Origin: Syntrophomonas sp. UBA5314
GTDB lineage: Bacteria; Bacillota; Syntrophomonadia; Syntrophomonadales; Syntrophomonadaceae
DNA: 41,814 nucleotides
Direction: 5' to 3'
Assembly: GCA_002410325.1 (NCBI GenBank)
Contig: DHRK01000015.1
Location: forward strand, 1-41,814
The notes under the pieces are model-generated. The model searched no databases and was not told the origin of the DNA. It was given only the letters and a program-made list of their open reading frames with translations. Positions 1 through 9,141 of the stretch are shown piece by piece. The position numbers were made by a program, and so were the translations under genes. The first letter of the stretch is position 1. Each line of letters starts with the position of its first letter.

Positions 1-17
1 ATATACCGAATGTTGTA

Positions 18-899
18 CTAAGGCGGATTGACCAGCGGTGCTGGAACCAGCATACGATAACTGTCGTCGTTGCTGAGCTGGTCATGAAATATCCCGACAA
101 CCAGATCCCGGTGTTTAATCTCCTCTTGGCCCATATTCAGCAGCACTTCATCGGCCCTTAGACCCACCATCATACCATGCCGGCGGCCTACCGAACGATA
201 GGGAATCATCCTGATGCGATTGGCCCAGGCGCTGGAAAGAACCGCTCCCAGGAAATCATCCTCACCAGTGCCGGGATCAAAAGTCCGGCATATTTCCTGA
301 GGCAGGCAGTCCCTTATCAATCCGTATTCTGCTACAATAACCGGTCGGCGGGTAAGGGGATCCCGCAAAGCGTTTCCCGTATCAACAAAACCCGTTCCGC
401 TGCACACCTTATCATCAAACTTCAAGGTTACCTGAAAGCGGAGCAATCCGGGGAGGACTTTGTTGACTATGTATCTCTCACTGCAGTAAGCAATGAGGAT
501 TAAACCCGCCAAACCGCTCGCCCACCACAGCCAGCGCAGCTTCAGCAGAGGTCTGGTATAAATAGAAAGATAAGGTAGAGCCAATAAAAGCCCGGTGGCT
601 ATAAAACTGCCCAGATAAAAAAAGACGATAAGCTTTTTCCACTGTTCCCAACCCAATGGTTTAAAGGACACCCATAACATCAAAATGGAAACAGCTATTT
701 TGACCGGTAAAATATAAAACCAGTGCCAGGCAGCAAACAGGACGCCGGTGCCATATAGTGCTCCCAGTAAGGAAGCCAGCAGCAGACGCCCGTAATAAAC
801 CCGGCTTTGTGACCATCGAGCCGTAATCCACAATAAGGCCAGATCCATTACAAAATTGACCAGGAAACTCAAATCAGCATATACAACAGGATTTTTCAC
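18..899 (-). CDS. spoIIGA: SpoIIGA, sporulation pro-sigma-E processing peptidase
   Basis: Membrane aspartic protease that cleaves pro-sigma-E in the mother cell after asymmetric septation. The protein is 293 aa. The first ~150 residues form about five hydrophobic membrane segments. The C-terminal half is soluble and carries the aspartic-protease signature DTGN, with the catalytic Asp near residue 173, followed by the usual N-x-L-x-D-P context. The start is GTG at 899, preceded by an AGGGTG Shine-Dalgarno-like sequence; the stop is TAG. It lies downstream of ftsZ in the same direction, as in Bacillus and Clostridia, where sigE and sigG normally follow; those would lie beyond base 1 of the window. 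Identification is strong, from motif, topology and context. Confidence 0.93.
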   Translation of the reverse strand: MKNPVVYADLSFLVNFVMDLALLWITARWSQSRVYYGRLLLASLLGALYGTGVLFAAWHWFYILPVKIAVSILMLWVSFKPLGWEQWKKLIVFFYLGSFIATGLLLALPYLSIYTRPLLKLRWLWWASGLAGLILIAYCSERYIVNKVLPGLLRFQVTLKFDDKVCSGTGFVDTGNALRDPLTRRPVIVAEYGLIRDCLPQEICRTFDPGTGEDDFLGAVLSSAWANRIRMIPYRSVGRRHGMMVGLRADEVLLNMGQEEIKHRDLVVGIFHDQLSNDDSYRMLVPAPLVNPP

Positions 900-1205
900 T
901 GCATCACCCTGTTAAGCACGAGCCTTTCCTCAATTAAAGATATGTACTGTATTTAATAGTAATGTATTCCAAATTATACCATGCAATAAGGGGGTAATTT
1001 GTAGGAAGAGGGAGTTGGCCAACAAGCAAGTTATGGCATTAAACTGAAAAATACGGGAGTTTTCCCTGGCAAGCAGAACCCTACTGCTAAAGCTTAAAAT
1101 GAACTCTACTGATACCCAAGCGAGCGACGGAAGCACCATCCAGGCCCTACGATTTACGCTTCGCTACGCTTTACCCATTATGAATGTTGCTAAGAGCAAG
1201 GCAAT
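900..1205. other. Intergenic region between ftsZ and spoIIGA, no supported gene
   Basis: AT-rich non-coding stretch. Short open frames exist on both strands but lack a ribosome binding site and recognisable protein composition. The part nearest ftsZ (about 1149-1173) contains an imperfect direct repeat of a TACGCTT unit. Apart from the candidate -10 box and the hairpin just beyond, I see nothing functional. Confidence 0.5.
973..978 (-). promoter_or_regulatory. Candidate -10 box for spoIIGA
   Basis: The minus strand reads a perfect TATAAT, about 75 nt upstream of the spoIIGA GTG. I see no convincing -35 at 16-19 bp. The Bacillus spoIIG promoter has an unusually long spacer and depends on Spo0A, but I found no clear Spo0A box (TTCGACA or its complement) here. 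It is a candidate only. Confidence 0.3.
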
Positions 1206-1262
1206 AAAATAAGGTCCGCGATTGAATCGTACATGTGTACGTTGATCGAGCGGACCTATTTT
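1206..1262 (-). terminator. Long inverted repeat after ftsZ, probable terminator
   Basis: A 57-nt near-palindrome. The outer arms are AATAAGGTCCGC and GCGGACCTATT, and the inner arms CGTACA and TGTACG flank a TG centre. On the minus strand the 3' arm runs into a T-rich tract (TTATTTTATT), as expected of an intrinsic terminator for the dcw operon about 75 nt after the ftsZ stop. The A/T-rich flanks on both sides would also allow bidirectional function. The stem is longer than a typical terminator. Confidence 0.6.
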
Positions 1263-1338
1263 ATAGCGTACTATTCGCAACCTTAATTACGACCATCGGG
1301 AGCATCTAAAGTGCCCGTGGTACTTTTCGTCGCTAGGA

Positions 1339-2430
1339 TTATTTTCTATGCCGCAGGAAAGGCGGAATATCCAAATCCTTACTGTCCAGGAAAACCGGCG
1401 GAGCTTGTTCGGTAGTCGGTTGCATGCGTCTGGGCGCCCTGGTGGTAGGAGATTCCTGGGCTTGAATCGCTTTGCCCCCGGAAAAACCGGTGGCAATTAC
1501 TGTAACCCGAACCTCATCCTGAAGCTCTTCGTCAATATTGGCACCAAAAATAATGTTGGCGTCTTCATCAACCGCCTGGTGAATGATATCGGCTGCCTCA
1601 TGTATTTCAAACAGGGTGAGGTCAGTGCCCCCGCTGATGTTAAATAAAACCCCTTTAGCCCCTTCAATCGATGTTTCCAAGAGGGGACTGGATATAGCCA
1701 GCCGAGCTGCTTCAGCGGCCCGGTTTTCGCCCTTAGCCCGTCCAATGCCCATCAAAGCAGACCCGGTATTGCGCATGATCGTCTGAACATCAGCAAAGTC
1801 GCAGTTGATCACTCCAGGAACGGCAATCAGGTCCGAAATGCCCTGAACGCCCTGCCGAAGTATATCATCGGCTATTTTAAATGCATCATTAAAACCGGTA
1901 TGCTTATCCACCACTTGCAGGAGCCGATCATTGGGTATCTTAATAAGGCTGTCAACTTCCTGCGCCAGTGCTTGAATGCCCCGGTCAGCCTGGGTGTTTC
2001 TCTTTCTTCCTTCAAAACTAAACGGTTTGGTTATGACACCTACGGTCAGGGCCCCCGATTCTTTGGCAATCCGGGCAATAACCGGAGCTCCGCCAGTACC
2101 GGTTCCCCCGCCCATACCCGCAGTCACAAAAACCATATCGGCCCCTATAAGCGCCTTCTTGATCTCGTCGGCGCTTTCTTCGGCGGCTTTCATTCCTATA
2201 TCCGGGTCAGCACCGGCACCCAGGCCTTTGGTAAGTTTTTCTCCAACCTGAATCTTCTTTTCAGCACGAGAAAGGTACAGCGCCTGGGCATCAGTGTTTA
2301 CCGCAATAAACTCAACCCCCTTGAGGCCGGCCTCGATCATGCGGTTTATCGCATTGTTTCCTCCACCGCCCACACCTATTACCTTGATGTCAGCGAATTG
2401 CTGTATTTCTACATCAAAATCCAACGGCAT
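1339..2430 (-). CDS. ftsZ: Cell division protein FtsZ
   Basis: Tubulin-like GTPase that polymerises into the Z ring at mid-cell and at the sporulation septum. The protein is 363 aa, close to the usual Firmicutes length. It has the N-terminal nucleotide-binding GVGGGGNNAINRM motif around residues 19-31 and the tubulin signature GGGTGTGG near 107-114. The T7-loop region sits around 205-215. After a short linker, the conserved C-terminal tail DIPPFLRHRK binds FtsA and other tethers. It follows ftsA by 18 bp in the same operon. The hairpin at 1206-1262 probably ends the transcript. Confidence 0.99.
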   Translation of the reverse strand: MPLDFDVEIQQFADIKVIGVGGGGNNAINRMIEAGLKGVEFIAVNTDAQALYLSRAEKKIQVGEKLTKGLGAGADPDIGMKAAEESADEIKKALIGADMVFVTAGMGGGTGTGGAPVIARIAKESGALTVGVITKPFSFEGRKRNTQADRGIQALAQEVDSLIKIPNDRLLQVVDKHTGFNDAFKIADDILRQGVQGISDLIAVPGVINCDFADVQTIMRNTGSALMGIGRAKGENRAAEAARLAISSPLLETSIEGAKGVLFNISGGTDLTLFEIHEAADIIHQAVDEDANIIFGANIDEELQDEVRVTVIATGFSGGKAIQAQESPTTRAPRRMQPTTEQAPPVFLDSKDLDIPPFLRHRK

Positions 2431-2448
2431 AAAAATCCTCCTTCTGCC

Positions 2449-3684
2449 TTACCTGAATAAGTCTTTCAGCCAATCCAGAATTCTATCCAGAAAACCAGTG
2501 AATAGAGGAGCTTCTTTGGCATGATTCCCCATCACCCGTGTACCATATAAAACGCCTCCGAGCACAACTGCATATTGAGTACGATTGAATTCTCGAGCCA
2601 TGCCGCGAAGGTTCTCCGGCAGCCCTATGCGTACCGGCATATCAAGGTATTGTTCAAATAATTCAACAATTCCTGACATTTCAGCTCCTCCTCCGGTCAA
2701 AACAATGCCGGATGGTATTCTATCAAGACAATCAAATTCTTTAAGTTCAGCATATATTAGTTCAACCAGCTCTATCAAGCGGGCAGAAATTATTTCCGCA
2801 ATTGTCTCCTGAGGAACTTGTTTTACATCTTTTCCCTGGATATTGCGAACATTGATCATCAATTCGCTGTCAACCGTTTTGGGATTGGCGGCCCCGCTCT
2901 TTTCCAAAATCCTGGCCGCCTCTTCCATGGATGTCTTTAAGACAATAGCCAGGTCTTTGGCCAGGTACTCGTCACCCATCGGTATAACCGAAGTGTCGGC
3001 CAAACTTCCATTTTCAAAAAACGCTACGTCAGTGGTTCCCGCGCCTATATCGACCAGAACCACTCCCATTTCCTTTTCAGCCGGGACCAGGACCGCTTCC
3101 CCGGCCAGCAGCGAATTGTAAAGCAGACTGTTTATATGTAAATTAACCCGGCTGGCGCAACGATAAAGATTCTGGATCGCGGCAGTTGCTGCCGTTATAA
3201 TCGTAACTTCCGCCTCCAGCCGGCTTCCCACCATACCCACCGGGTCCATTACACCTTCATATCCGTCTACTATGTACTGCCTCTCAACTGTCTGCACGAT
3301 TGTCTTGTCGGCCGGCAAAGATATACTGTGGGCTGATTGCAGCACCCGCTCCTTGTCGTCCCGGCTTATCTCGCTGTTGGGATTGCCTATCGCTACTGCC
3401 GCGTGGTTGTTGAGCGAAGAGATACTGCCCCCAGAAAAGCCCAAAACGGCATTGTTGATTTCAATACCGGTCAAACGCTCCAGATCATTCAGACAGGCTT
3501 CTACCGCTTTGGCAGCGCTTTCTATATCAACGATGTTTCCTTTGCGCATGCCCCGGGAAGGAACCCGGCTGATGCCCAGAAGGTTTATATCCTGACCTAC
3601 AATGACTTCGGCCATTGCAGCCTTGATATAGCTAGTGCCTATGTCCAGAGCAACAATTGTGTTTCGCTTTCTGATCTCCAGCAC
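2449..3684 (-). CDS. ftsA: Cell division protein FtsA
   Basis: Actin-fold ATPase that tethers FtsZ polymers to the membrane. The protein is 411 aa. It begins with the ATPase phosphate-1 motif ALDIGTSYIKA. A second actin-type phosphate motif, DIGAGTTDVAFF, lies near residue 216, and an adenosine motif GIVLTGGGAEM near 325. It ends with a short amphipathic helix (RILDWLKDLFR), the usual membrane-targeting sequence. The GTG start at 3684 directly abuts its AAGGGG Shine-Dalgarno, so the exact start is uncertain by a few codons; no better ATG exists. It sits between sbp and ftsZ. Confidence 0.97.
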   Translation of the reverse strand: MLEIRKRNTIVALDIGTSYIKAAMAEVIVGQDINLLGISRVPSRGMRKGNIVDIESAAKAVEACLNDLERLTGIEINNAVLGFSGGSISSLNNHAAVAIGNPNSEISRDDKERVLQSAHSISLPADKTIVQTVERQYIVDGYEGVMDPVGMVGSRLEAEVTIITAATAAIQNLYRCASRVNLHINSLLYNSLLAGEAVLVPAEKEMGVVLVDIGAGTTDVAFFENGSLADTSVIPMGDEYLAKDLAIVLKTSMEEAARILEKSGAANPKTVDSELMINVRNIQGKDVKQVPQETIAEIISARLIELVELIYAELKEFDCLDRIPSGIVLTGGGAEMSGIVELFEQYLDMPVRIGLPENLRGMAREFNRTQYAVVLGGVLYGTRVMGNHAKEAPLFTGFLDRILDWLKDLFR

Positions 3685-3754
3685 CCCTTATTGCCATACT
3701 ATAGTCTTAATACCACAGAACTGGGCTTATTCCTTTTTATTAGCATGATTTTGT

Positions 3755-4090
3755 TCAGTATTTTTTCAATAGATATCGACGTATGATGGCCAAATTCTGG
3801 AATATGCGTACTCCAAAAACGACAACCGCAGCCAGGTAAAGCTCTACACGCAGCAAATCGCCTAGGTAAGCCAAACCAGCTGCCAACAGAGTATTTACTA
3901 TAAATCCGGTCATAAAGACTAGATTGTCGAAGCTGTCTTCCAGATAGGCCCTGATTCCGCCAAATACCGAGTCCAATGCCGCCAAAACGGCGATAGACAT
4001 GTATTTGGTCAATACATAGGACATAATGGGAAGCTTGCTGCCGAATATCACTCCCAGAGCTACACATAATACAATTCCAATCCAGTACAT
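3755..4090 (-). CDS. sbp: Small basic protein (Sbp/DUF1290 family)
   Basis: A 111-aa integral membrane protein with three or four hydrophobic helices and a basic C-terminus (RRYLLKKY). It matches the Sbp family, which in Bacillus lies in the division cluster just before ftsA. The biochemical role is unknown; context suggests the membrane side of the divisome. ATG start with AGGAG 9-10 nt upstream. It lies 11 bp after the first DUF881 gene, so the two are probably co-transcribed and possibly co-functional. Confidence 0.9.
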   Translation of the reverse strand: MYWIGIVLCVALGVIFGSKLPIMSYVLTKYMSIAVLAALDSVFGGIRAYLEDSFDNLVFMTGFIVNTLLAAGLAYLGDLLRVELYLAAVVVFGVRIFQNLAIIRRYLLKKY

Positions 4091-4101
4091 AACCTCGTCT
4101 C

Positions 4102-4803
4102 CTAATTTACGGCTTTGCCAAAGGTCATCTTGGTCGACCCGTTGTATGCAGCCATCTTTATTTTATCTACCTTTTTCATTTCGATCTGCATGCCAGTGAA
4201 CTTCAGTGTTTCAAGGTAACCGCCTTTTAAAGACATACCGCTCTCCAGCAAAGAGGGATCACCGATCGCCTGAATATGAAAGGGCGGGGCAACCCGGTTC
4301 TCGTTGACTACGATCATTGAGCCCGACCAGTTAATTTCGGACATGGCCGTTATACGCTGGTCGTTAACCGTAATTGCTTCTGCCCCGGATGCCCGCAATT
4401 CATTGACCAGGCGCAAAAGATCCAGCACGTTAACTATCGAGCCATTGCCACTTTCATTGGCCTGCAAGCTGCCTGGACTTTCCGACATGGTGATGCTGAT
4501 CCCGGGGCCTTCAACTGGATAGAGTCCGCCCACCATATTGGCCAGCTGCAGCTCTTTTTGTAGATCGGCCATTTCCATATCGCTGTTTCGTATATCCTCC
4601 AACTGCTGGTTTAATGAGGCGACCTTTTGTCCCAGGTTATCTCTTTCCCCGGTAACACCGTTCAACTGGGCCGTCAGATCTTCAATCCGGGCAGGAACCA
4701 GACTGGCCTTGTAGAAGCTGGTCGTCTTGTACTGAATGCCAAACATGGTTCCTACTATTAAACAAACCAGCGCGAGAGACAATTGTGCTCCTTTATTGCG
4801 CAC
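4102..4803 (-). CDS. DUF881 family membrane-anchored protein, copy 1
   Basis: A 233-aa protein of unknown biochemical function. It has an N-terminal membrane anchor (residues ~7-25), a coiled coil (~40-85) and a globular DUF881 domain (~90-230), probably extracytoplasmic. I place the start at GTG 4803 (RNKGAQLSLA) and not at the in-frame GTG three codons upstream. The chosen start has AAGGG 8 nt upstream, and it makes the protein collinear and equal in length (233 aa) with the neighbouring paralogue. DUF881 genes commonly sit beside sbp and division genes in Firmicutes. It is the second half of a tandem duplication. Confidence 0.88.
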   Translation of the reverse strand: MRNKGAQLSLALVCLIVGTMFGIQYKTTSFYKASLVPARIEDLTAQLNGVTGERDNLGQKVASLNQQLEDIRNSDMEMADLQKELQLANMVGGLYPVEGPGISITMSESPGSLQANESGNGSIVNVLDLLRLVNELRASGAEAITVNDQRITAMSEINWSGSMIVVNENRVAPPFHIQAIGDPSLLESGMSLKGGYLETLKFTGMQIEMKKVDKIKMAAYNGSTKMTFGKAVN

Positions 4804-4844
4804 TGTAACCACCCTTCTGCCATTATGAACTGCATCACTATCTT

Positions 4845-5546
4845 TTATTTAACGGCTTTGCCGTAATCCATGCGAACGATTCCCTTAAATCCAGGAATTC
4901 GCAGCTTTTCAGCCTTTTCAATACTGGCTTGAATGCCCATAAATTGCAGGGCGCTCAAATTTCCGCTTTTTTGAGTCATACTATTCTCAAGCACATCGGG
5001 ATTCCCAACCGCCAATAAGACGAAAGGCGGTCCAATTCTAACCTGGTTGACTACTATCATGGGTCCCGCACAGCGTATCTCCGACATGGCCGTAACACGC
5101 TGATCGTTTATAGATATTGCTTCAGCGCCCGCTGCTTTTAGATCATTGACCACCATCAACAGGTTATCCTCATGAATAAGCAGATCATTGGGATCCTCTC
5201 CCGGCTCTAAGGTCTTTGGGTTATCAGTCAGGGTAATTCTTACTCCCGGCCCTTCAACCGGCAGCAAACCAACGGAAAGCTTCGCATCCTGGAACTCTTT
5301 TTGCAGATCGGCCCGCGCCTGGTCGTTATTCTTAGTGTTTTTAATCTGTTCCTCCAGTGAAGCAGCTTTTTGTTCCAAAGCCTCTTTTTCCTTTTTAACC
5401 GTGGTTATCTGGGCGGCCAGATCCTCTGTTCGTTCAGGCACCAGAGTCGCTCGATAATAACCGGTCGTCTTGAACTGTACAGACAGCATGATCCCCAGGA
5501 TAACACATACCACGGCTATTGATATCTGCGCTCCTTTACTTCGCAT
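4845..5546 (-). CDS. DUF881 family membrane-anchored protein, copy 2
   Basis: A 233-aa paralogue of the neighbouring gene with the same layout: a short MRSKGAQ lead, a membrane anchor (~8-25), a Glu/Lys-rich coiled coil (~40-80), then the DUF881 domain. Shared blocks include the VEGPG motif near residue 97 and the INDQRVTAMSEIR stretch near 145-157. The ATG start has AAGGTGG upstream. The gene is a member of the dcw operon between divIB and sbp. Function is unknown; cell-envelope or division scaffolding is inference from context only. Confidence 0.88.
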   Translation of the reverse strand: MRSKGAQISIAVVCVILGIMLSVQFKTTGYYRATLVPERTEDLAAQITTVKKEKEALEQKAASLEEQIKNTKNNDQARADLQKEFQDAKLSVGLLPVEGPGVRITLTDNPKTLEPGEDPNDLLIHEDNLLMVVNDLKAAGAEAISINDQRVTAMSEIRCAGPMIVVNQVRIGPPFVLLAVGNPDVLENSMTQKSGNLSALQFMGIQASIEKAEKLRIPGFKGIVRMDYGKAVK

Positions 5547-5621
5547 TTAAACCACCTTTAGCAACTCGTAGATGTTTACATTGTATACTACATAACATAA
5601 TACGTTTATATTAAAAAATTC

Positions 5622-6359
5622 TTATACTTTGGTTTTCATTACCGGTTCCCCATCAAAGCTTATGTCAACATATTCCAGGGCCTCATGGCCTTCCTTTTTC
5701 ATATCTTTTTCCATGGTAAATACGGCTTTTATATAGGTAAGCTTCTCATCCAATCTCTCCATCTTGCCAAACCTTATCTCGGTTCCGGCCTGGGTATACA
5801 TTAAAATCTCATCGCTGCTGGTACGATAGTGAAATTCAGAAATATTCTTCCGCTCCTCACCCATTGAGTCCCAGATCATTTTTATCTGCTGCACGGCAGC
5901 CGGATAGACGGCCTGTCCAAGATTTACCCTTTCGGGAAGCAGATCCATGGTTATTAATGGATAGTCTTGAATTGACACTCCAGCTACTCGATCGATACAA
6001 ACTCCCTCATCGTCAAGGAAGAGCATAATGTTTTGATAAGGGACCAGCGCCCAAACCTGTCTTTCTACTATCTTGATTTCCAGATCATGCGGCAAATGCC
6101 GTACCATATCAGCCCTTTTTATCATAGGGTGGGTCTGTACGGCTTTACTTACCAGCGCTGCATCTACCGCAAATATATTCTGTCCCGAATTAATCCCCGC
6201 CAGGGCCAGGATTTCCGCCTGAGAAACCTTGACCATGCCTGATGCATATACCCTGTCAGCTTTGAAAATAGCGCTGTGCAAAAAAAGATATACGCTAAGC
6301 AGCAGGACCAAAATAAAAATGGAGATGCTGAAAAGCCTGCGTTTTCGAGCGTGGCTCAT
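5622..6359 (-). CDS. divIB: Cell division protein DivIB/FtsQ
   Basis: Bitopic divisome protein that works with FtsL and DivIC to stabilise the septal synthase complex. The protein is 245 aa: a basic cytoplasmic tail (~1-9), one transmembrane helix (~10-29), a POTRA domain (~30-100, with the LAGINSGQNIF core), then the FtsQ/DivIB domain. ATG start. The Firmicutes-type name DivIB fits the host. It follows murA by about 110 bp in the operon direction, a common arrangement. Confidence 0.9.
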   Translation of the reverse strand: MSHARKRRLFSISIFILVLLLSVYLFLHSAIFKADRVYASGMVKVSQAEILALAGINSGQNIFAVDAALVSKAVQTHPMIKRADMVRHLPHDLEIKIVERQVWALVPYQNIMLFLDDEGVCIDRVAGVSIQDYPLITMDLLPERVNLGQAVYPAAVQQIKMIWDSMGEERKNISEFHYRTSSDEILMYTQAGTEIRFGKMERLDEKLTYIKAVFTMEKDMKKEGHEALEYVDISFDGEPVMKTKV

Positions 6360-6472
6360 ACAAATCTCCTATCCCCATGTTACTGTGAAAAATTATAGCA
6401 GATTTTATATGCAAAATCATTATCATCTTTTAGGACTTTCTAAAAATCCGGGCTATAGTCCCTAGTAGTCTG

Positions 6473-7732
6473 TTAATTTAAATCGTCTCTTCTTTCGATC
6501 CTGGCTCCAATGCCCTGCAGCTTCAGATGAATGTTTTCATAGCCGCGATCGATGTGGTCTATCCGGCAGATTTCGGTTTCACCTTCAGCATAAAGTCCGG
6601 CAATGATAAGAGCCGCACCCGCTCTCAAATCAGTCGTTTCCACTACCGCACCCTCCAGGTGGTTTTTGCCTTTGATGATAGCCGCCCGGCCTTCAATTTT
6701 AATCTGAGCCCCCATCCTCCTCAGTTCTTGAACATGCATAAAACGGTTTTCAAAAATAGTCTCAACAATCATGCTGGTACCCGGCACGGTAGCCAGCAAA
6801 GACATCATTTGCGCCTGCATATCAGTAGGAAAGCCGGGATAAGGCATGGTTTTCAAATCAATGGGGCTGAGCGCGTTTTTGCCGGCCACCCTCACTCCGG
6901 TTTGGTAGGCCAGTATATCAATACCCATTTCTCTCAGTTTCAATATGATTGGTTGAAGATGTTCAATAATTACATTCTCTACAAATACGTCCCCCCGACC
7001 GATGGCGGCAGCCACCATGAAGGTCCCGGCCTCAATACGATCAGGAATAATTTTATAATCCACTCCATGCAGCCGGTTGACGCCTTCAACTCTAATGGTA
7101 TCAAGCCCCGCCCCTCTCACCTTGGCTCCCATACGGTTTAAGAAATTCTGCAGATCGATGATTTCCGGCTCCCGGGCGGCATTGCGAATTACGGTTTGCC
7201 CCGGCGCCGACACGGCAGCCATCATGATATTTTCGGTGGCGCCGACGCTGGGAATATCCAGAAGTATTTCCTTTCCAGCCGCAGCCGCACCTTTTCCTTC
7301 CATAAACCCAAATTCTTCACTGATATTATATCCGAGGTCACGAAACCCTTTCAGGTGCAAATCCATCGGGCGGCTTCCTATCGCACACCCGCCCGGATAG
7401 GCCACCCGGGCATTTTTGAATCGGGATAGCAAAGGGCCCATAACCAAATTAGAGGCTCTCATCTTTCGGGAAATACGCTCCGGCAATTCAACCGCGTTTA
7501 CATCCCGGGCATCAATAATCAACTTATCAGCCTCTCTTTTAACCTGTGCCCCTAAAAGACGCAGCACTTCTGCCATAACGGTAACGTCTTCCAGGTCAGG
7601 CACCCCGGATAGGTGAACCTCACCCGGGCACATGAGGCAGGCTGCCATAATGGGGAGTGCCGCGTTTTTCGAACCACTGACCCGCACCTGGCCTTTTAAA
7701 GGATAAGCTCCTTGGATAACAAGGCTTCCCAA
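6473..7732 (-). CDS. murA: UDP-N-acetylglucosamine 1-carboxyvinyltransferase MurA
   Basis: First committed step of peptidoglycan synthesis: transfers enolpyruvate from PEP to UDP-GlcNAc, in the cytoplasm. The protein is 419 aa, the normal length. Visible motifs are the N-terminal SGSKNAALP (~19-27) and the catalytic loop YPGGCAIGSRP, with the fosfomycin-target Cys near 116. The start is TTG at 7732 with a GGGGTG-like ribosome site; no ATG is available at the expected place. It lies 17 bp after murC. In many Firmicutes murB lies here, but there is no room for it. Confidence 0.98.
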   Translation of the reverse strand: MGSLVIQGAYPLKGQVRVSGSKNAALPIMAACLMCPGEVHLSGVPDLEDVTVMAEVLRLLGAQVKREADKLIIDARDVNAVELPERISRKMRASNLVMGPLLSRFKNARVAYPGGCAIGSRPMDLHLKGFRDLGYNISEEFGFMEGKGAAAAGKEILLDIPSVGATENIMMAAVSAPGQTVIRNAAREPEIIDLQNFLNRMGAKVRGAGLDTIRVEGVNRLHGVDYKIIPDRIEAGTFMVAAAIGRGDVFVENVIIEHLQPIILKLREMGIDILAYQTGVRVAGKNALSPIDLKTMPYPGFPTDMQAQMMSLLATVPGTSMIVETIFENRFMHVQELRRMGAQIKIEGRAAIIKGKNHLEGAVVETTDLRAGAALIIAGLYAEGETEICRIDHIDRGYENIHLKLQGIGARIERRDDLN

Positions 7733-7749
7733 AACCTACACCCCCGCCT

Positions 7750-9141
7750 TTAACAGGCTTTCACCGGGTTTCCTACCAGTTTCTCCAACAGGCTCTTCCC
7801 CAATCTCCATATATCTCCAGCCCCCATGGTAATCAACAAGTCGCCCGGCTGCAGGATCTGCAGCAAATGCTTCTCCATAGCCGGCAGATCCGGGCAAAAG
7901 CCGCATTGACCTCCGGCCTGACAGGCAGCCTGGGCAACCAGATTTCCATCTATTCCGGGAATAGGATTTTCCCCGGCTGCATATATTTCAGTAACCAGGC
8001 AGATATCGGCTCCGGATAAGGCTTCTCCCAGCTGGTTTCCCAGGCTGTTGGTACGGGTATAGCGGTGGGGTTGAAAAGCTACTACCAGACGGCCCGGATG
8101 AATGCTGCGGGCCGCATCTATGGTGGCCTTTATTTCGGTGGGATGGTGGGCATAATCGTCAACAATCTCTATCTGTCGGGCTGTTCCTATGTATTGAAAA
8201 CGCCTTTTAGCTCCGACAAAATCGTTTAACCCTCGGCAGGCGGCATCAAAGTCCACACCCAGTTCCATCACGGCAGTCAGGGCGGCAACTGCATTTAAGG
8301 CATTATGCTTTCCCGGAACGCCCAAATGCACTTTTCCCAGCAAGGCTCCTTGATGGTGCATGAAAAACTGCGAACCACCGTTTACCGCCTGCCAGTCGCT
8401 CAGGTAATAATCATTATCCGGATTTTCTCCATACATGATCATACGGACCGGGCAGGCCGATCTGATGTTCTTAATACAGGGGTCTTCCCCATACAGTACT
8501 GCAAAGCCTCCGGGGCTGACACCGCATAAAAACTGTTCAAAAGCCAGTTCTATATTGTGCAGATTCTTATAGTAATCGAGATGATCATCTTCAATGTTAG
8601 TCACTACTGCAATGTAGGGTTTCAACTCCAAAAACGAAGCATCGCTTTCATCAGCTTCCACGACAGCGTAGGGACTCTTGCCGACTTTGGCGTTAATACC
8701 GCTTTCCTTCAACTCGCCGCCTACGATGAAGGTTGGATCAAGTCCACATTGTTCCATAATACTGTAGATCATTGAAGTTGTAGTGGTCTTACCATGGGCG
8801 CCGGCTACTGCTATTCCTTTACCGCTATTTACCAGTTCGGCCAGCATCTGCCCTCTCTTCATAATCGGAATATTATATTGAATAGCCTTTACCAACTCCG
8901 GGTTGTCAGGAGGTATGGCTGAAGATATTACCACCAGGTTAATCCCCTTTTTTATATTGACGGCCGAATGACCCTGGCAAAGCTCAATCCCAAGTTCCTC
9001 CAGCCTGTCGGTAGTGGCGTTTTTCTGCAAATCGGAGCCGCTCACCTTAAAGCCCCGGATGGCCAACACCCGTGCAATTCCGCTCATTCCTGCGCCTGCA
9101 ATGCCTACCATATGCACCCATGATCCTGGTGTGACGGGCAT
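7750..9141 (-). CDS. murC: UDP-N-acetylmuramate--L-alanine ligase MurC
   Basis: ATP-dependent Mur ligase adding L-Ala to UDP-MurNAc in the cytoplasm. The protein is 463 aa. It has the N-terminal Rossmann motif GIAGAGMSGIA (~13-23), the ATP loop GAHGKTTTT (~114-122), and the EADESD and HHPTEI motifs typical of MurC. ATG start with AAGGAG 8 nt upstream. The ATG overlaps the stop of a possible six-codon leader (TAATG), described separately. Part of the dcw operon between murG and murA. Confidence 0.98.
   Translation of the reverse strand: MPVTPGSWVHMVGIAGAGMSGIARVLAIRGFKVSGSDLQKNATTDRLEELGIELCQGHSAVNIKKGINLVVISSAIPPDNPELVKAIQYNIPIMKRGQMLAELVNSGKGIAVAGAHGKTTTTSMIYSIMEQCGLDPTFIVGGELKESGINAKVGKSPYAVVEADESDASFLELKPYIAVVTNIEDDHLDYYKNLHNIELAFEQFLCGVSPGGFAVLYGEDPCIKNIRSACPVRMIMYGENPDNDYYLSDWQAVNGGSQFFMHHQGALLGKVHLGVPGKHNALNAVAALTAVMELGVDFDAACRGLNDFVGAKRRFQYIGTARQIEIVDDYAHHPTEIKATIDAARSIHPGRLVVAFQPHRYTRTNSLGNQLGEALSGADICLVTEIYAAGENPIPGIDGNLVAQAACQAGGQCGFCPDLPAMEKHLLQILQPGDLLITMGAGDIWRLGKSLLEKLVGNPVKAC

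Noticed and set aside
930..1139. 69-aa open frame on the minus strand between ftsZ and spoIIGA
   Set aside because: No ribosome binding site, low-complexity hydrophobic composition, overlaps the candidate spoIIGA promoter, no family resemblance.
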